Below are positions 32,160 to 41,680 of a DNA stretch of 64,000 bases, in pieces. Both the position numbers and the translations under genes were made by a program. Position 1 is the first letter of the stretch. Each line of letters starts with the position of its first letter. The stretch covers positions 90,059,282 through 90,123,281 of the forward strand of contig CM056741.1 in NCBI GenBank assembly GCA_029851415.1. The letters are read 5' to 3'. The notes under the pieces were generated by a model. That model saw only the letters and a list, made by a program, of their open reading frames with translations, did not search any database and was not told the DNA's origin. The DNA is from Eretmocerus hayati. Taxonomy: Eukaryota > Arthropoda > Insecta > Hymenoptera > Aphelinidae.

Positions 32160-32781
32160 GTCCCTTTTTACCTTGACCTCCTCCTCATCTCCTCTTTCGC
32201 CCAAATCCTTTTCCATGTTTCTCAGCCCACTCCCGCGCAAACAGGGTGGATTCAACCAAAGTCCAGACCCTTCTTACAATCCAATGCCAGATTATGTCTC
32301 TTGAGTTCGGCCAGCGTCTTATCGTTGGCCCGGATCGTACTCACAGATAATGCCACGTTGGCAACGCCTCCAGTCAGGGTTCCCAACGCACCAAGTGCGG
32401 CCTAGGTGGGCAAGATTGCAGGGATGAAACCACCTCTCTTGGCAAGGGCGAGGGTGCGCAGATCCAACTTTTGATTTTTCTACTTTTTGTGACTCTTCCG
32501 GGACTCTTTTTCTGAGACCCATCCAAAACTTGCGCTCCACACGCTTAGCAGCAGCGACGCTTTTGGCTGCCAATGATTCCAAAAATGGGGCTTGTTTTGC
32601 ACTTTTTCGGCTTCTCTTCGTAGTACAAGATCCGGTGCGTGTTGATGCTCCAAATCCCGGTGTTTCGAATCTCATTTATCGTGTTGTTGGCAAAGGGCGT
32701 CCAATGGGTTACTGGGTGGTTCACCACGAGATAACCTCTTCTTTCGATGGGTTCCTGGACCGCAATATCGATACCTTCCAA
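32160..32781 (-). pseudogene. pX-like minor virion protein, degraded
   Basis: The minus strand at about 32470-32230 reads ALAKRGGFIPAILPT, a stop, then AALGALGTLTGGVANVALSV and KTLAELKRHN. A glycine/alanine-rich hydrophobic stretch after GGFIPA is typical of the pX (adenovirus pX-like) protein of Polintons. A basic stretch (AAKRVERKFWMGLRKR) precedes it in another frame. A 78-aa minus frame just upstream (32781-32545) may be part of the same or another unidentified gene. At least one stop and one frame change break it. Confidence 0.55.
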
Positions 32782-33049
32782 GAAAGAAAGTCGGGCTATC
32801 TTTATCAGTCAATCAAATCAATATATATATATATATGTATGTATATCTCAATAGTTACCTGGTATGTGTAGTTCGAATGGAAGACTGTTGATCGTCGAAT
32901 TGATTAATCCTGTACCTGCGAGTCTATGCATGACATCCTCCCATTGAATGTTTATTTATAATCGGTACACTCATGATTTGGGGTCAGTGAACAAAAGTAA
33001 TCGCTAACATAAGATCCGCACCACAACCAAACAGATCTCCATAATTAAC
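32782..33049. other. Divergent intergenic region of the Polinton-like element
   Basis: Separates the minus-strand virion genes from the plus-strand ATPase. It contains a short AT run at 32820-32837. Its position fits a bidirectional promoter region, but no specific element can be named. Confidence 0.35.
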
Positions 33050-33800
33050 ATGGATCATGGGCCCCCACTCCCAAGTCGCCATGGATCGCTTTTGTCCGAT
33101 TCCACCCGTTGCGTGATCTCGGGCCCGTCAACTAGTGGGAAAACGAACGCATTATTATCTCTATTGTTTCCAGAGAATGAGCTTGTGTTGGATAACCTTC
33201 ATGTTCATTCAAAATCACTGCAACAGCCAAAATATATCTTTTCTAATAAAGTCATGGAGAATCTCGCCGATACTGGGATTCAGTTTTTCACGTTTAGGGA
33301 AAACTGCGATGTGATGACCCCCGAAGAAGCTCTGTGAGACAGCATCTCTCTTTTTGACGATATGGCCATGGATAGAAAAAGAACAATCGAAAGCTACTAT
33401 GCTATGGAGAGGCACAGAGATATCGATTCGGTGTATCTTTGCCAATTGTAGGCTGGGATTCCAAAGCATCTCATTAGAGACAATGCTGATCTCATCTGCC
33501 TATTCAATCAAGACGATGGAATTCTCAAACACGTTGAAAGAAACCACGTCAGTGGAGACATGGATTATGAAACGATCAACAAGATGTGTTCAGCCTGCTG
33601 GCGGGAAAAGAACGGGTTTCTCACAATCGTCAAAGGCAGACCTTTCAACGAGGGCAGATATCGTCGGGGATTTAACAATTTTATCGTCCTAGATGGGGAC
33701 CAGTCGCGTTTCAAACGCCAACACGTTGCCAACGCTGAAGAGAATGGGGTTGAAAAGAGAGAGCAAAAGGCTAAGAGAATAAGGAGCTACAGCACTCTGC
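33050..33800 (+). pseudogene. Polinton-type packaging ATPase (FtsK/HerA-like)
   Basis: By family knowledge it pumps DNA into capsids. One frame runs the full length: Walker A ISGPSTSGKTNALLSLL (about residues 24-40), Walker B SISLFDDMA (about 98-106), then SYYAMERHRDIDSVYLCQL, IPKHLIRDNADLI, DYETINKMCSACW and FNNFIVLDGD near the C terminus. Two in-frame stops, TGA at 33335-33337 and TAG at 33449-33451, break it. It starts at the Met at 33050, and the end near 33800 is blurred by a foldback element starting at 33788. Confidence 0.85.
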
Positions 33801-34677
33801 AAAACAAATGGAACACGGATACTTTCACTAGAACAGCCATTACTCCGACGCGTTTGGGTCTACGCCAATTTTCCAAAAAGCACTTGGAAGATGAGAGAAA
33901 AATCTATCAAATTATTTGTTTCAAAATTTTTTTTCATCGAAATTTCAAGTCTTTAATTGACACTCAAAATTGGAAAAATTCTCATATCAATCAATCATCG
34001 ATCATTCATCGGGGAATAACGATAGCGTAAAAATTCTTGCGGGATGTTGTAGCTCTATTCAAGACCTTCGAAATCGTTTCTCTATACATTACTCTACGAT
34101 TATTCACACCCGAGTTACGAGCGATCTCGTACAAAGAATTTCGTACGAGGTGAGGGTATTGGAAGTATGGAGACACGAGTTTTTCTTAGTTGAGGTGGGC
34201 AGAAGTACTTTCGACCAATTTTTGTAATGAACCTGGCAATTATTCCATAGGATTCTGAAGATTTTACATCAAAATCGGAGATTATGACCTTTTCCGTATT
34301 TTTGTTACACTCAACCCGTACAAATTTTTTGTACGAGATTGCTCGTAACTCGGGTATGAAAAACCATAGAGTAATGTATAAAAAAACGATTTTGAAGGTC
34401 TTCGAAAGAGCTACAACATTTCGCGTTTTTTCACTCTATCGTAATTTCTCGATAAATGATCGATGACTGATTGAGATGAGAATTTTTTCAATTTTGACTG
34501 TCAATTAAAGCCATGAAATTTCGATCAAAAACAATTCTAAAACACTTAATTTGATAGATTTTTCTCTCATCTTTTAAGTGTTTTTTTGGAAAATTGGCGT
34601 AAGCCCAAAGGCGTCGGAGTAGTGGTTGTTTCAGTGAAGGTATCCGTGTTCCATTTTTTTTGCAGGGTACTGTAGCT
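33788..34677. mobile_element. 890-bp foldback element
   Basis: The outer words CTACAGCACTCTGCAAAA (left) and CTACAGTACCCTGCAAAA (right, reverse complement) continue as near-identical arms of about 400 bp with shared ACACGGATAC, CTCCGACGC, GATGAGAGAAAAATCTATC and GATCATT words. The centre is near 34240. It lies between the ATPase and the DUF8207-type gene. No transposase. Confidence 0.8.
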
Positions 34678-34739
34678 ATAAGTGGCCCCATACAATATCA
34701 CTCAACGAGGTTGATTCTGACGGGAATTCAACGATTTCA

Positions 34740-36062
34740 TCGCCCTAGATAAGAACCAGTCGCGTTCCAAACACCAAAATGTTGACAACGCAGGAGAGAA
34801 GGAGGTTGAAAAGGGTGGGGGGGGGGGGGGGGTAGGCCAAGAGAAGACTAAGGATAAGGAGCTTTTGAAGCTATACATAAGACTAGTGAGGCCATACGGC
34901 GTAAGCATATGGCCTTGGAACAGGGTAAAATAGAGGTTCAAATGAGCAATTTGGAACACCTCTAGCCCGTAATCGATCCTCTCAATAAATTATCAAAGAC
35001 TTTGAGAGATCACGAGGTTAAAAGGGAAAAGTCCTCCAATGATCCCGACGATTTGGACATAACTCGTGGTGGATATGAGGGTCTCACCGATGACGAGGAA
35101 GAGAAGGGCGCGGATTTCGTTCCAGAAGAACATGTTCCAGTGAATTACGGGGATTGAAACATCATCCGAGGAATACCAAGGAAGTCGTGTTTAACTGGTG
35201 ACCATGAAGGGAGGTCGGTCAGAAAGAAAAAGCGATAAAATCGTACACCGGTTACCCATCATCTAGTTCAGGAATCTAAAAACCTCGGCAAGACAACAAC
35301 TCATTCTCTGGATCTCTTACAGAACAGGCGTCAGCAGTAGATGTAGATGTACCTCTCGATGAGTCTGTGAGAGAAGTGTCAGATCACCCTTAGCTGTGCA
35401 CAAACGTTCTCGACATGACCCACTAAAATCTCGGGGCGTTAACAAATAAATGCATGCGAGGATTTTTCACCCAATCAGTGCAAATGGATCAAGTTTTTCA
35501 CCCGAGATTTGTAGACAACGAATTGCGTTTAGGTTCAGTTTCATCAACTTTTGAACGAGCAACAGATCGATTGATACTTGACAATCGTCACACTTTTGTC
35601 GGGACCCGTGGCCTCTTTGAGTTGCTGTTGATGAAAAAGCCTCTATATTATGACGAATACGATCTCGAAGTGTACGAGAGAATTTTGCGGATAAGTAACG
35701 CCCACAGGATTGGAAACGAACCCACTGGGAGGTTAATCGGCTCGGAAGGTGGGAAATGTCTTAATTCAATCAAAGAGTTATTCGGGGACGAAAGTTCACC
35801 ACCTACAAGTCAATCGGGAGATCACCCCAATGAAACAAGGACAGGAGCTCGTCTCAAGAGAATAATGGAGGAGACTCAAGACAATGACTCTATGATGCTT
35901 TGTGGGAACAAATCAAACGTGGACCTTCCGTGTTGGAATTCTGCGGATGAGTTGGTAGATCGCCTTGAACTTCTGCTGCGCAGTAAGGGTATAAGTCATG
36001 GTGGGTTTGATGATGGGATCAATGCCATTATAGAAGAATCGCGTGAGGAGGGCTATATATAA
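34740..36062 (+). pseudogene. DUF8207-type Polinton-associated protein
   Basis: The N-terminal part lies in broken frames (KTSEAIRRKHMALEQGKIE near 34880, then a stop, then PVIDPLNKLSKTLRDHE and a DE-rich stretch). The main open frame is 35454-36062 (202 aa), with LILDNRHTFVGTRGLFELLL, YYDEYDLEVYERILRISNAH and NSIKELFG. This matches the domain called DUF8207, found in many invertebrate Polinton-type genes. The function is unknown to me. The C-terminal third (RLKRIMEETQ, DELVDRLELLL) is less conserved. A 16-nt G tract at 34817-34832 lies in the N-terminal part. Confidence 0.7.
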
Positions 36063-36339
36063 ACTTTCAATTCAGGCATCGAATCATTTCGTCCTCAGAT
36101 GAGACAGAGTTTGCATACGCAGCATATGACTTTGTCTTCAGCAGATTTCTTGCATGAAAGAGTAACAGAACAATGGAGTTTCAAACGTCGACATTCCAAT
36201 CCAATGGAGAAGGAACTTCAACAAGTTTTACATTGGCTGGTCCTATTGGAATTCCTTGAACTGGAAATACACCTGATCCGACGGAAAGAGTCTGTGATGA
36301 AGCATCCCACCCCAACGAAAGGACGAGACGAAAGAGCAA

Positions 36340-36747
36340 GTGTCTTCTACTCTCGTTGGTATGTATCTGATTCCATGGATTCCTCGTTCATTTCACATAA
36401 AAACTAATTCATCGGAACAGAGTTATGAGAAAGTCGAGGACGCCTTTCGTCGTATCCTGAAAACATCGCTGAAAAATGGATCTATTGAAGGTGAAAGTGA
36501 GCAGTCTCTGGTTGATCCATTCTCCGAGCACTACAAAAAAATTAGTCGCAACGTGAACATTACAATCGAGGACAAAATTCATTCTTCCGTTGAGCAAGTT
36601 TTCGCCAAAATCACTGGAAAATTGAGCCCGGAGCAAGACGAAACTGTGACAGCTGTGGCTGAGATGGTGGAAACCTCCTTAAAGAATCTCGGTGACGAAA
36701 TGAATTTGAAATTTGAGGAAAATGTAATGTTTCCACAACCAAATTGA
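36340..36747 (+). CDS. Unrecognised, helix-rich ORF
   Basis: A 135-aa frame with many charged residues and heptad-like spacing (EKVEDAFRRILKTSLKN, EDKIHSSVEQVFAKITGKL, VAEMVETSLKNLGDEMNLKF). I do not recognise the family. It follows the DUF8207-type gene on the same strand and could be another part of the Polinton-like element, but composition and length alone do not prove that it codes. Confidence 0.3.
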   Translation: MSSTLVGMYLIPWIPRSFHIKTNSSEQSYEKVEDAFRRILKTSLKNGSIEGESEQSLVDPFSEHYKKISRNVNITIEDKIHSSVEQVFAKITGKLSPEQDETVTAVAEMVETSLKNLGDEMNLKFEENVMFPQPN

Positions 36748-38107
36748 AAACGAGCTTGCCGTCGATTAAGTCTGATTTGGAGAACCAAATTGATGAGATT
36801 GATTGAAATTTGGAAAGAAATGATCGAAAACGGACCAGTAGGACCCGAGATATCGTCAAAAATTCCGAGCGCTCGAGTTTGAAGAGTGCGGCTCAGTTTC
36901 TGGTCGGCCCGCCACGCTGCCGCGGGAGTATCCCCACCACTCACCCCTGCAGCTTTTTTCAAGCGAGATGAAGGAAACATCAACTTTCACCTGCTGGGAC
37001 AAGGACGCAAGTCAAGGTACGTGAACCAAACATTTTTCTCGTGGAACTTTGAAAATTTTCCTACAATTTCCCGCAAGTTTTGGCCCTTAATATTCAATTG
37101 TTTATTGAATATCGATTAAAAAAAATAATCGGTATCTCCGGCCCAAGAGTTTGTAGAGTGATGTACTCTTCTTCAAAATTTGGAGCAGAATTTGCACTCC
37201 AAGATACAAGAACAAATTTTCAAATCGACCCATTAACCGCAGAACTGTGTGCAAGATAAAATCGAGAATTTCCGATTTTTCTGAACAATTGGCTCCAGAG
37301 ACGATCTTTTGTAACAAAATGACCGGTTTCATGATTGCATCATATAGTTCAGGGTTCCAGGAAGCTTTCTGATTTTTCGCGACAACTTTGGTGCCCTTGG
37401 AAAGTTTTCACGGCTATTGCGAGAAACAACAATTTGGGATAAACAATTAGAATAGCGTCAATGTTCATTGACGCTATTTTAATTGCTCTAATTTCTCGGC
37501 TGCATATAGTAGTCTATCAGAGCTACATATTCCAGTGAGTACACATCGATCCATTGACCTTCCTCGAAATGAAAAATAATAGTACATTCTGATACAAGGG
37601 TGTAAAATGTTTCATTCGCGTCTGAGTGATGGATTTCCGGCCCGAGCCACAGGCGAGGGTCGGAATCATCACGAGGATGCGAATAATAGGTTTTACGCCC
37701 GTGTATCTAACTATACTTTTCGATAAACTGTGAGTGAGAGCCGACAAACTATGCGCAAAGTGCACTTTCACGCACAGTGTATCAGATAGAAAATTTTTGA
37801 CATTCTCCAGCTTTGTTGCTGATTATCTCGAGTTACGTGAGGAATTTCAAGATGGTTTCTTTCTTCTAAGATTCAGAGGATTTCATTGCCTACAACATAG
37901 TACCATAAGGAACGATCCAAATATCATAACAACTCTCCGGAATGAAAAATAGCGAGGAAGAGTACAACATTTCGCACTTTCTTGTTGTTGTAATTTTTGC
38001 GCACGCCGGGGGTTGTTCCATCTTATGGGGTGTGGGGTGTTCTTTGGGATATCCTACATCGAAAGAAAAATAGAACCGTCCTATAGCATTCATGTCGAAA
38101 ACTCACA
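36748..38107. other. No gene seen; contains one strong hairpin
   Basis: AT-rich sequence with short ORFs only. The one structured site is the hairpin at 37444-37485. Confidence 0.4.
37444..37485. repeat. Near-perfect 20-bp hairpin with 2-nt loop
   Basis: CAATTAGAATAGCGTCAATG pairs with CATTGACGCTATTTTAATTG around TT. It is not followed by a T tract of the Pol III type and no gene abuts it. It may be the centre of an old foldback element. Confidence 0.7.
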
Positions 38108-39556
38108 AAGGACCCCGCCATAAATGATAGGATTTTGGCTTTCAGCGGATTTGACTGGATCGGGAATCATTCGATAGAGCTCGAAGAGCTGAGCAAAAGT
38201 CTCTATCACCGTTAAGCTCAAAAAATTCTTGTTTTCGAGTGATTTGAACACTAAGTTGCCAATTTTACCGAGATAAAATAGGGTTATGGTACCAATCGAG
38301 CAATAACATACGTTCGAATTCGCTCGGATCGTTTGATGGTATTTTACGGCTACGTAAGACTGCAGTCTAAGAATCTTTGCATTACACTCAACTCAATAAT
38401 CCTTTGAAGAAAATAACAGAATACCGGACTCCTTAAGAGAATATCAGGAATCGAAATAATAACACAGTCTGACGTCGAGATGTGACTTGACTTCTGAATA
38501 CGATTTCCATCCGTTTTCGAGCCTCCGTTACATTTTCCGTCAGGTCGCACCTAGTTTGGGAAAAAAGAGTTCGATGCTTCGTGAGTTTTTGCCAGAGTGA
38601 ATGACTGTTTTTATTTCTGATGTATAATTACCAAACAGAATTTTTTCTCAAGAATCAATCGACATCTCAACCGTACAAGTCTTAATCTTCTGACAGAAGA
38701 ATAATCAAAAAGATTTTCGTGACCTTGGCCAATATAAAGTTGGATCTCATTCGATTTTCTCAAGCTCGAAGAGCCGGGTGCAATATGATGCGAAATCCAA
38801 TCGCCATCCAAAAATCAAAACGAAAATCTCTCTGAGGATCTATAGAGATTTTTTCTCAATGTTCTGTGGGAGCCCCCCCCCCCCCCCTTGCAAACTAAGA
38901 AAGTAAAAATCCCGTGACTTTCAAAGATCAACATGTTTACATGTTTTTTTTTTCACTGCAGTGCAAAGAAAGAGACACAATGCTTCGATTCAGGGTTGCA
39001 TTGAGAGAGTAGCGACGTATTTTTCAATCTTTCATCGGAAAGACGCTACTTATTCTTGACGCATCCTCGCGTAGAGGCAACTCCAAATATTGTATGTATC
39101 TCGTTGATGTAAAACACCTTATATGCAATTGTCTTGATGATCTACTATACCCTACTGGCCGTGTACTTGAATTATCGAGATCTTTTTAAGCGTTTCGATT
39201 TTGTAGGCATCAAAAAATATATCCCGCGAGAGTGACAGCAGTGAGAGGTCTTTTGGAAATAATTATTGAATTGCGTGCAATGCAAAGATTCTTGCTGCAT
39301 AAGTCTTACTCGGCCGCGAAATACCGAACGAGCCGAGCGAATTCGAACGTATGTTATTGGTCTATCGGTGCTATAACCCTATTTTAGATCGGTCAAATCG
39401 GCGACTTTGCGACCAAATCACTCGAGAACAAGAATTCTTCGAGCTTAACGGTGATAGAGACTTTTGTTCAGCCTTTTGAGCTCTATCGAGTGATTCCCAA
39501 TTCAGTCAGATTCGCTGAAAGCCAAAATCCTATCATTTATGGCGGGGTCCTTTGGA
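38108..39556. mobile_element. 1.45-kb element with ~290-bp terminal inverted repeats
   Basis: The left end GGACCCCGCCATAAATGATA and the right end TATCATTTATGGCGGGGTCC are exact complements. The arms continue with GCTTTCAGCG, TCGATAGAGCTC, GTCTCTATCACCGTTAAGCT, ATAGGGTTAT and CGAATTCGCTCGG-type words. The interior (about 38400-39260) is unique and codes nothing recognisable. It contains a 15-nt C tract at 38873-38887. Confidence 0.85.
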
Positions 39557-40017
39557 GCTAGAATTACTGGCCTACCACAGCTCTCAGAATATCGAGCCTA
39601 GATCAACGTATCTAGGCTCAAATCAAAGCTCTGGATCTGCCGAAATTGTTCTTGGTATTGCATTGCTAGACAAATGATCACAAAGAATGATACCGTCGAT
39701 TATAAGTTACACGTGTACCGAGTATACCTATTTATACGGCGTGGTGGCGGCGGAGTGGAGAGAAGCGGGAATTTGTCGAGCCTGGCCAACAGAAAGTGTA
39801 TTTGACAACCATTGAGAACCACGAATCTATAGCAGACGACTCTCGGGACTCTTTGTCGATAGTAGTCAACAATTTGCCAAGTTTTGCAGGAATGCCTACA
39901 GTGTCGGCAGTTGCCGGGACCTGGCCAGGATGTTGACTTGAAGTCCGAGTACTGGCCATAGACGAGTGTGGGGCGAACTCTGACGGGTTTTAGCTATCTG
40001 ACGATACTCGGGGTCAG
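39557..40017. other. No gene seen
   Basis: Between the TIR element and the 72-bp tandem repeat; a 75-aa minus ORF shows no family resemblance. Confidence 0.4.
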
Positions 40018-40233
40018 ATAGCTCAACTTGGATCGGTGCGCTGCAGGACTTTCAAGTTCAACTATTGGCTACATTGTAGAAAAAATGTCATAGCTCAACT
40101 TGGATCGGTGCGCTGCGGGACTTTCAAGTTCAACTATTGGCTACAATGTAGAAAAAATGTCATAGCTCAACTTGAATCGGTGCGCTGCGGGACTTTCAAG
40201 TTCAACTATTGGCTACATTGTAGAAAAAATGTC
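40018..40233. repeat. 72-bp tandem repeat, three copies
   Basis: Units starting ATAGCTCAACTTG at 40018, 40090 and 40162 are exactly 72 bp apart and nearly identical (only a few substitutions). Because 72 is a multiple of three, the frame 40036-40275 stays open and repeats a TFKFNYWLHCRKNV block. I regard that frame as a by-product of the repeat. Confidence 0.9.
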
Positions 40234-41583
40234 AGACTTCAGGTCATGTCTCCCATACTCTTTTCGGAGGTTTGAGAGGAACAATCTGTCCTGAAATGCC
40301 CCGCGTTTGGGGGCACTTTAGGACAGTTTTGGAGGCAAATCAGGACAGCTATTCCAAATCGAGGTATACTACGATATTCCTCACCTATTCGAGTCGAATT
40401 TGCTCACCAAATCACATGATAATAAGTCTGAAATGAGAGGGAAACTCGCCCGTGACCTCTACATCCTTCCATAAAGAGCACCTTGATTTGATTCCACCTG
40501 CGATAACAGGAAAACTTGCTCTGCCTGGACACGTATAAGAGAGTCAATTCGCGTAGGTCATTATAGTTTCCGGTTAGTCGCTGATGTTTATAAGATACTT
40601 CTACATTTGGATATCACTGTACATTCTTTCCTGCATCTCTTGGGTATATCTATCAAGCAACCTACTCAGTCAGTTATTCGTTTATTGTCACATAATGTTA
40701 CTCATATGTAACTCAAATTGGGCAAATAGGGTCTACCCTCTACCCTCAATGAATTCTTCAATCAAATCAATCTCCAATCAAATCATAGTCTCAGCAAGCA
40801 AACCAATTCTTATGTCATTCTGGAACATAATTGAAGTAGGCGCTTTATTGGTGCACTATGTTCTTTAATACTCAGCAATTAACTCGCAGCTATTCAGGAT
40901 CGGCTTCCTTTCATTTTCTCTATATCGGAGGTACCCAGACTCGCCCCATTATGTCAACGACCCAAATGACTGCGAGTGACAATCAACCCAATATCAGTGG
41001 ATGCGAGAGTGGAAATGGAATGCGTGGATCGAGCACTATCTTCGAACACGTTGAAAGTGACTCCTGACCTCTATCCTGACTCCTGAGACGGCCATTGGAC
41101 ATTGTAACTCCATTTTTCACCCAATTTCAATCATCTAACTAATCCTCGACCTTCCGTGCCTCGAAGGAGTCGCACAGATGCATACGCGCCTCAATACGAG
41201 CGAAGGATCCTTGAAGAACGTGGATACGCGATTGGTCGACCAATTTTAGATGGGATTTAGCGCTGCCTTAATTCGTCCCTGTCCTCATTCGCCCCATTTT
41301 CCCTTACATATCCTTGGGAGTTATATATGTATTGGCATAATGTCACCTGAGACGCATTTTCCAGGAACTTATGTGATCACTATCTTAATGATATTATGAC
41401 GAGTGTCGGACTGGTTTCACCTTCCTGCACACGTAGTTCTACGCACATGATTTTCTGATTTTGAATCTCACACGGGACATCAGACCAACTCTGCTACAAA
41501 TTGTCACTCTCTAAAAATCCAGGCATTTGAGATTCTTGGATTCTACTCAGATTATCCCACTCCCACATATTCACGAATGATGG
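40234..41583. other. No gene seen
   Basis: Moderately AT-rich sequence. The 94-aa ORF at 40584-40868 is hydrophobic (possible membrane segments) but has no family match that I recognise. Confidence 0.4.
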
Positions 41584-41680
41584 GAGCGTCACTGGCTCAG
41601 TCGGTAGAGGCCTTGTGCCTTGAGCAGGCTGAAACAATATGCTCGGGGGGCGTGGGTTCAAATCCCGGTCGGGTCACTCC
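41584..41680 (+). repeat. tRNA-like sequence, pseudo-tRNA or SINE head
   Basis: An A-box-like TGGCTCAGTCGG (about 41593-41604) and a good B box GGTTCAAATCCC (41655-41666) are spaced as in a tRNA with a long variable region. The ends GGAGCGT and TCACTCC pair at five of seven positions. The anticodon arm does not fold properly. No A-rich tail follows, so a SINE origin is possible but not shown. Confidence 0.6.

Larger units (their letters stand above)
28390..36062. mobile_element. Decayed Polinton/adintovirus-like element
   Basis: A cluster of virus-like genes: on the minus strand pX-like protein, adenain-type protease, penton-like protein and integrase; on the plus strand the packaging ATPase and a DUF8207-type protein. 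This set is typical of Polintons/Mavericks and adintoviruses. No protein-primed DNA polymerase and no clear major capsid protein are seen, and I find no terminal inverted repeats. All genes have stops, frameshifts or insertions, so it is a fossil. Boundaries are only the outer genes. Confidence 0.8.

Noticed and set aside
33354..33692. 112-aa ORF as a separate gene
   Set aside because: It is out of frame with the packaging ATPase, whose motifs continue in the 33050 frame across two stops.
28390..36062. Possibility of an intact virus or functional defence system
   Set aside because: Every gene has stops, frameshifts, truncations or insertions, and the polymerase and major capsid genes are not in the window.
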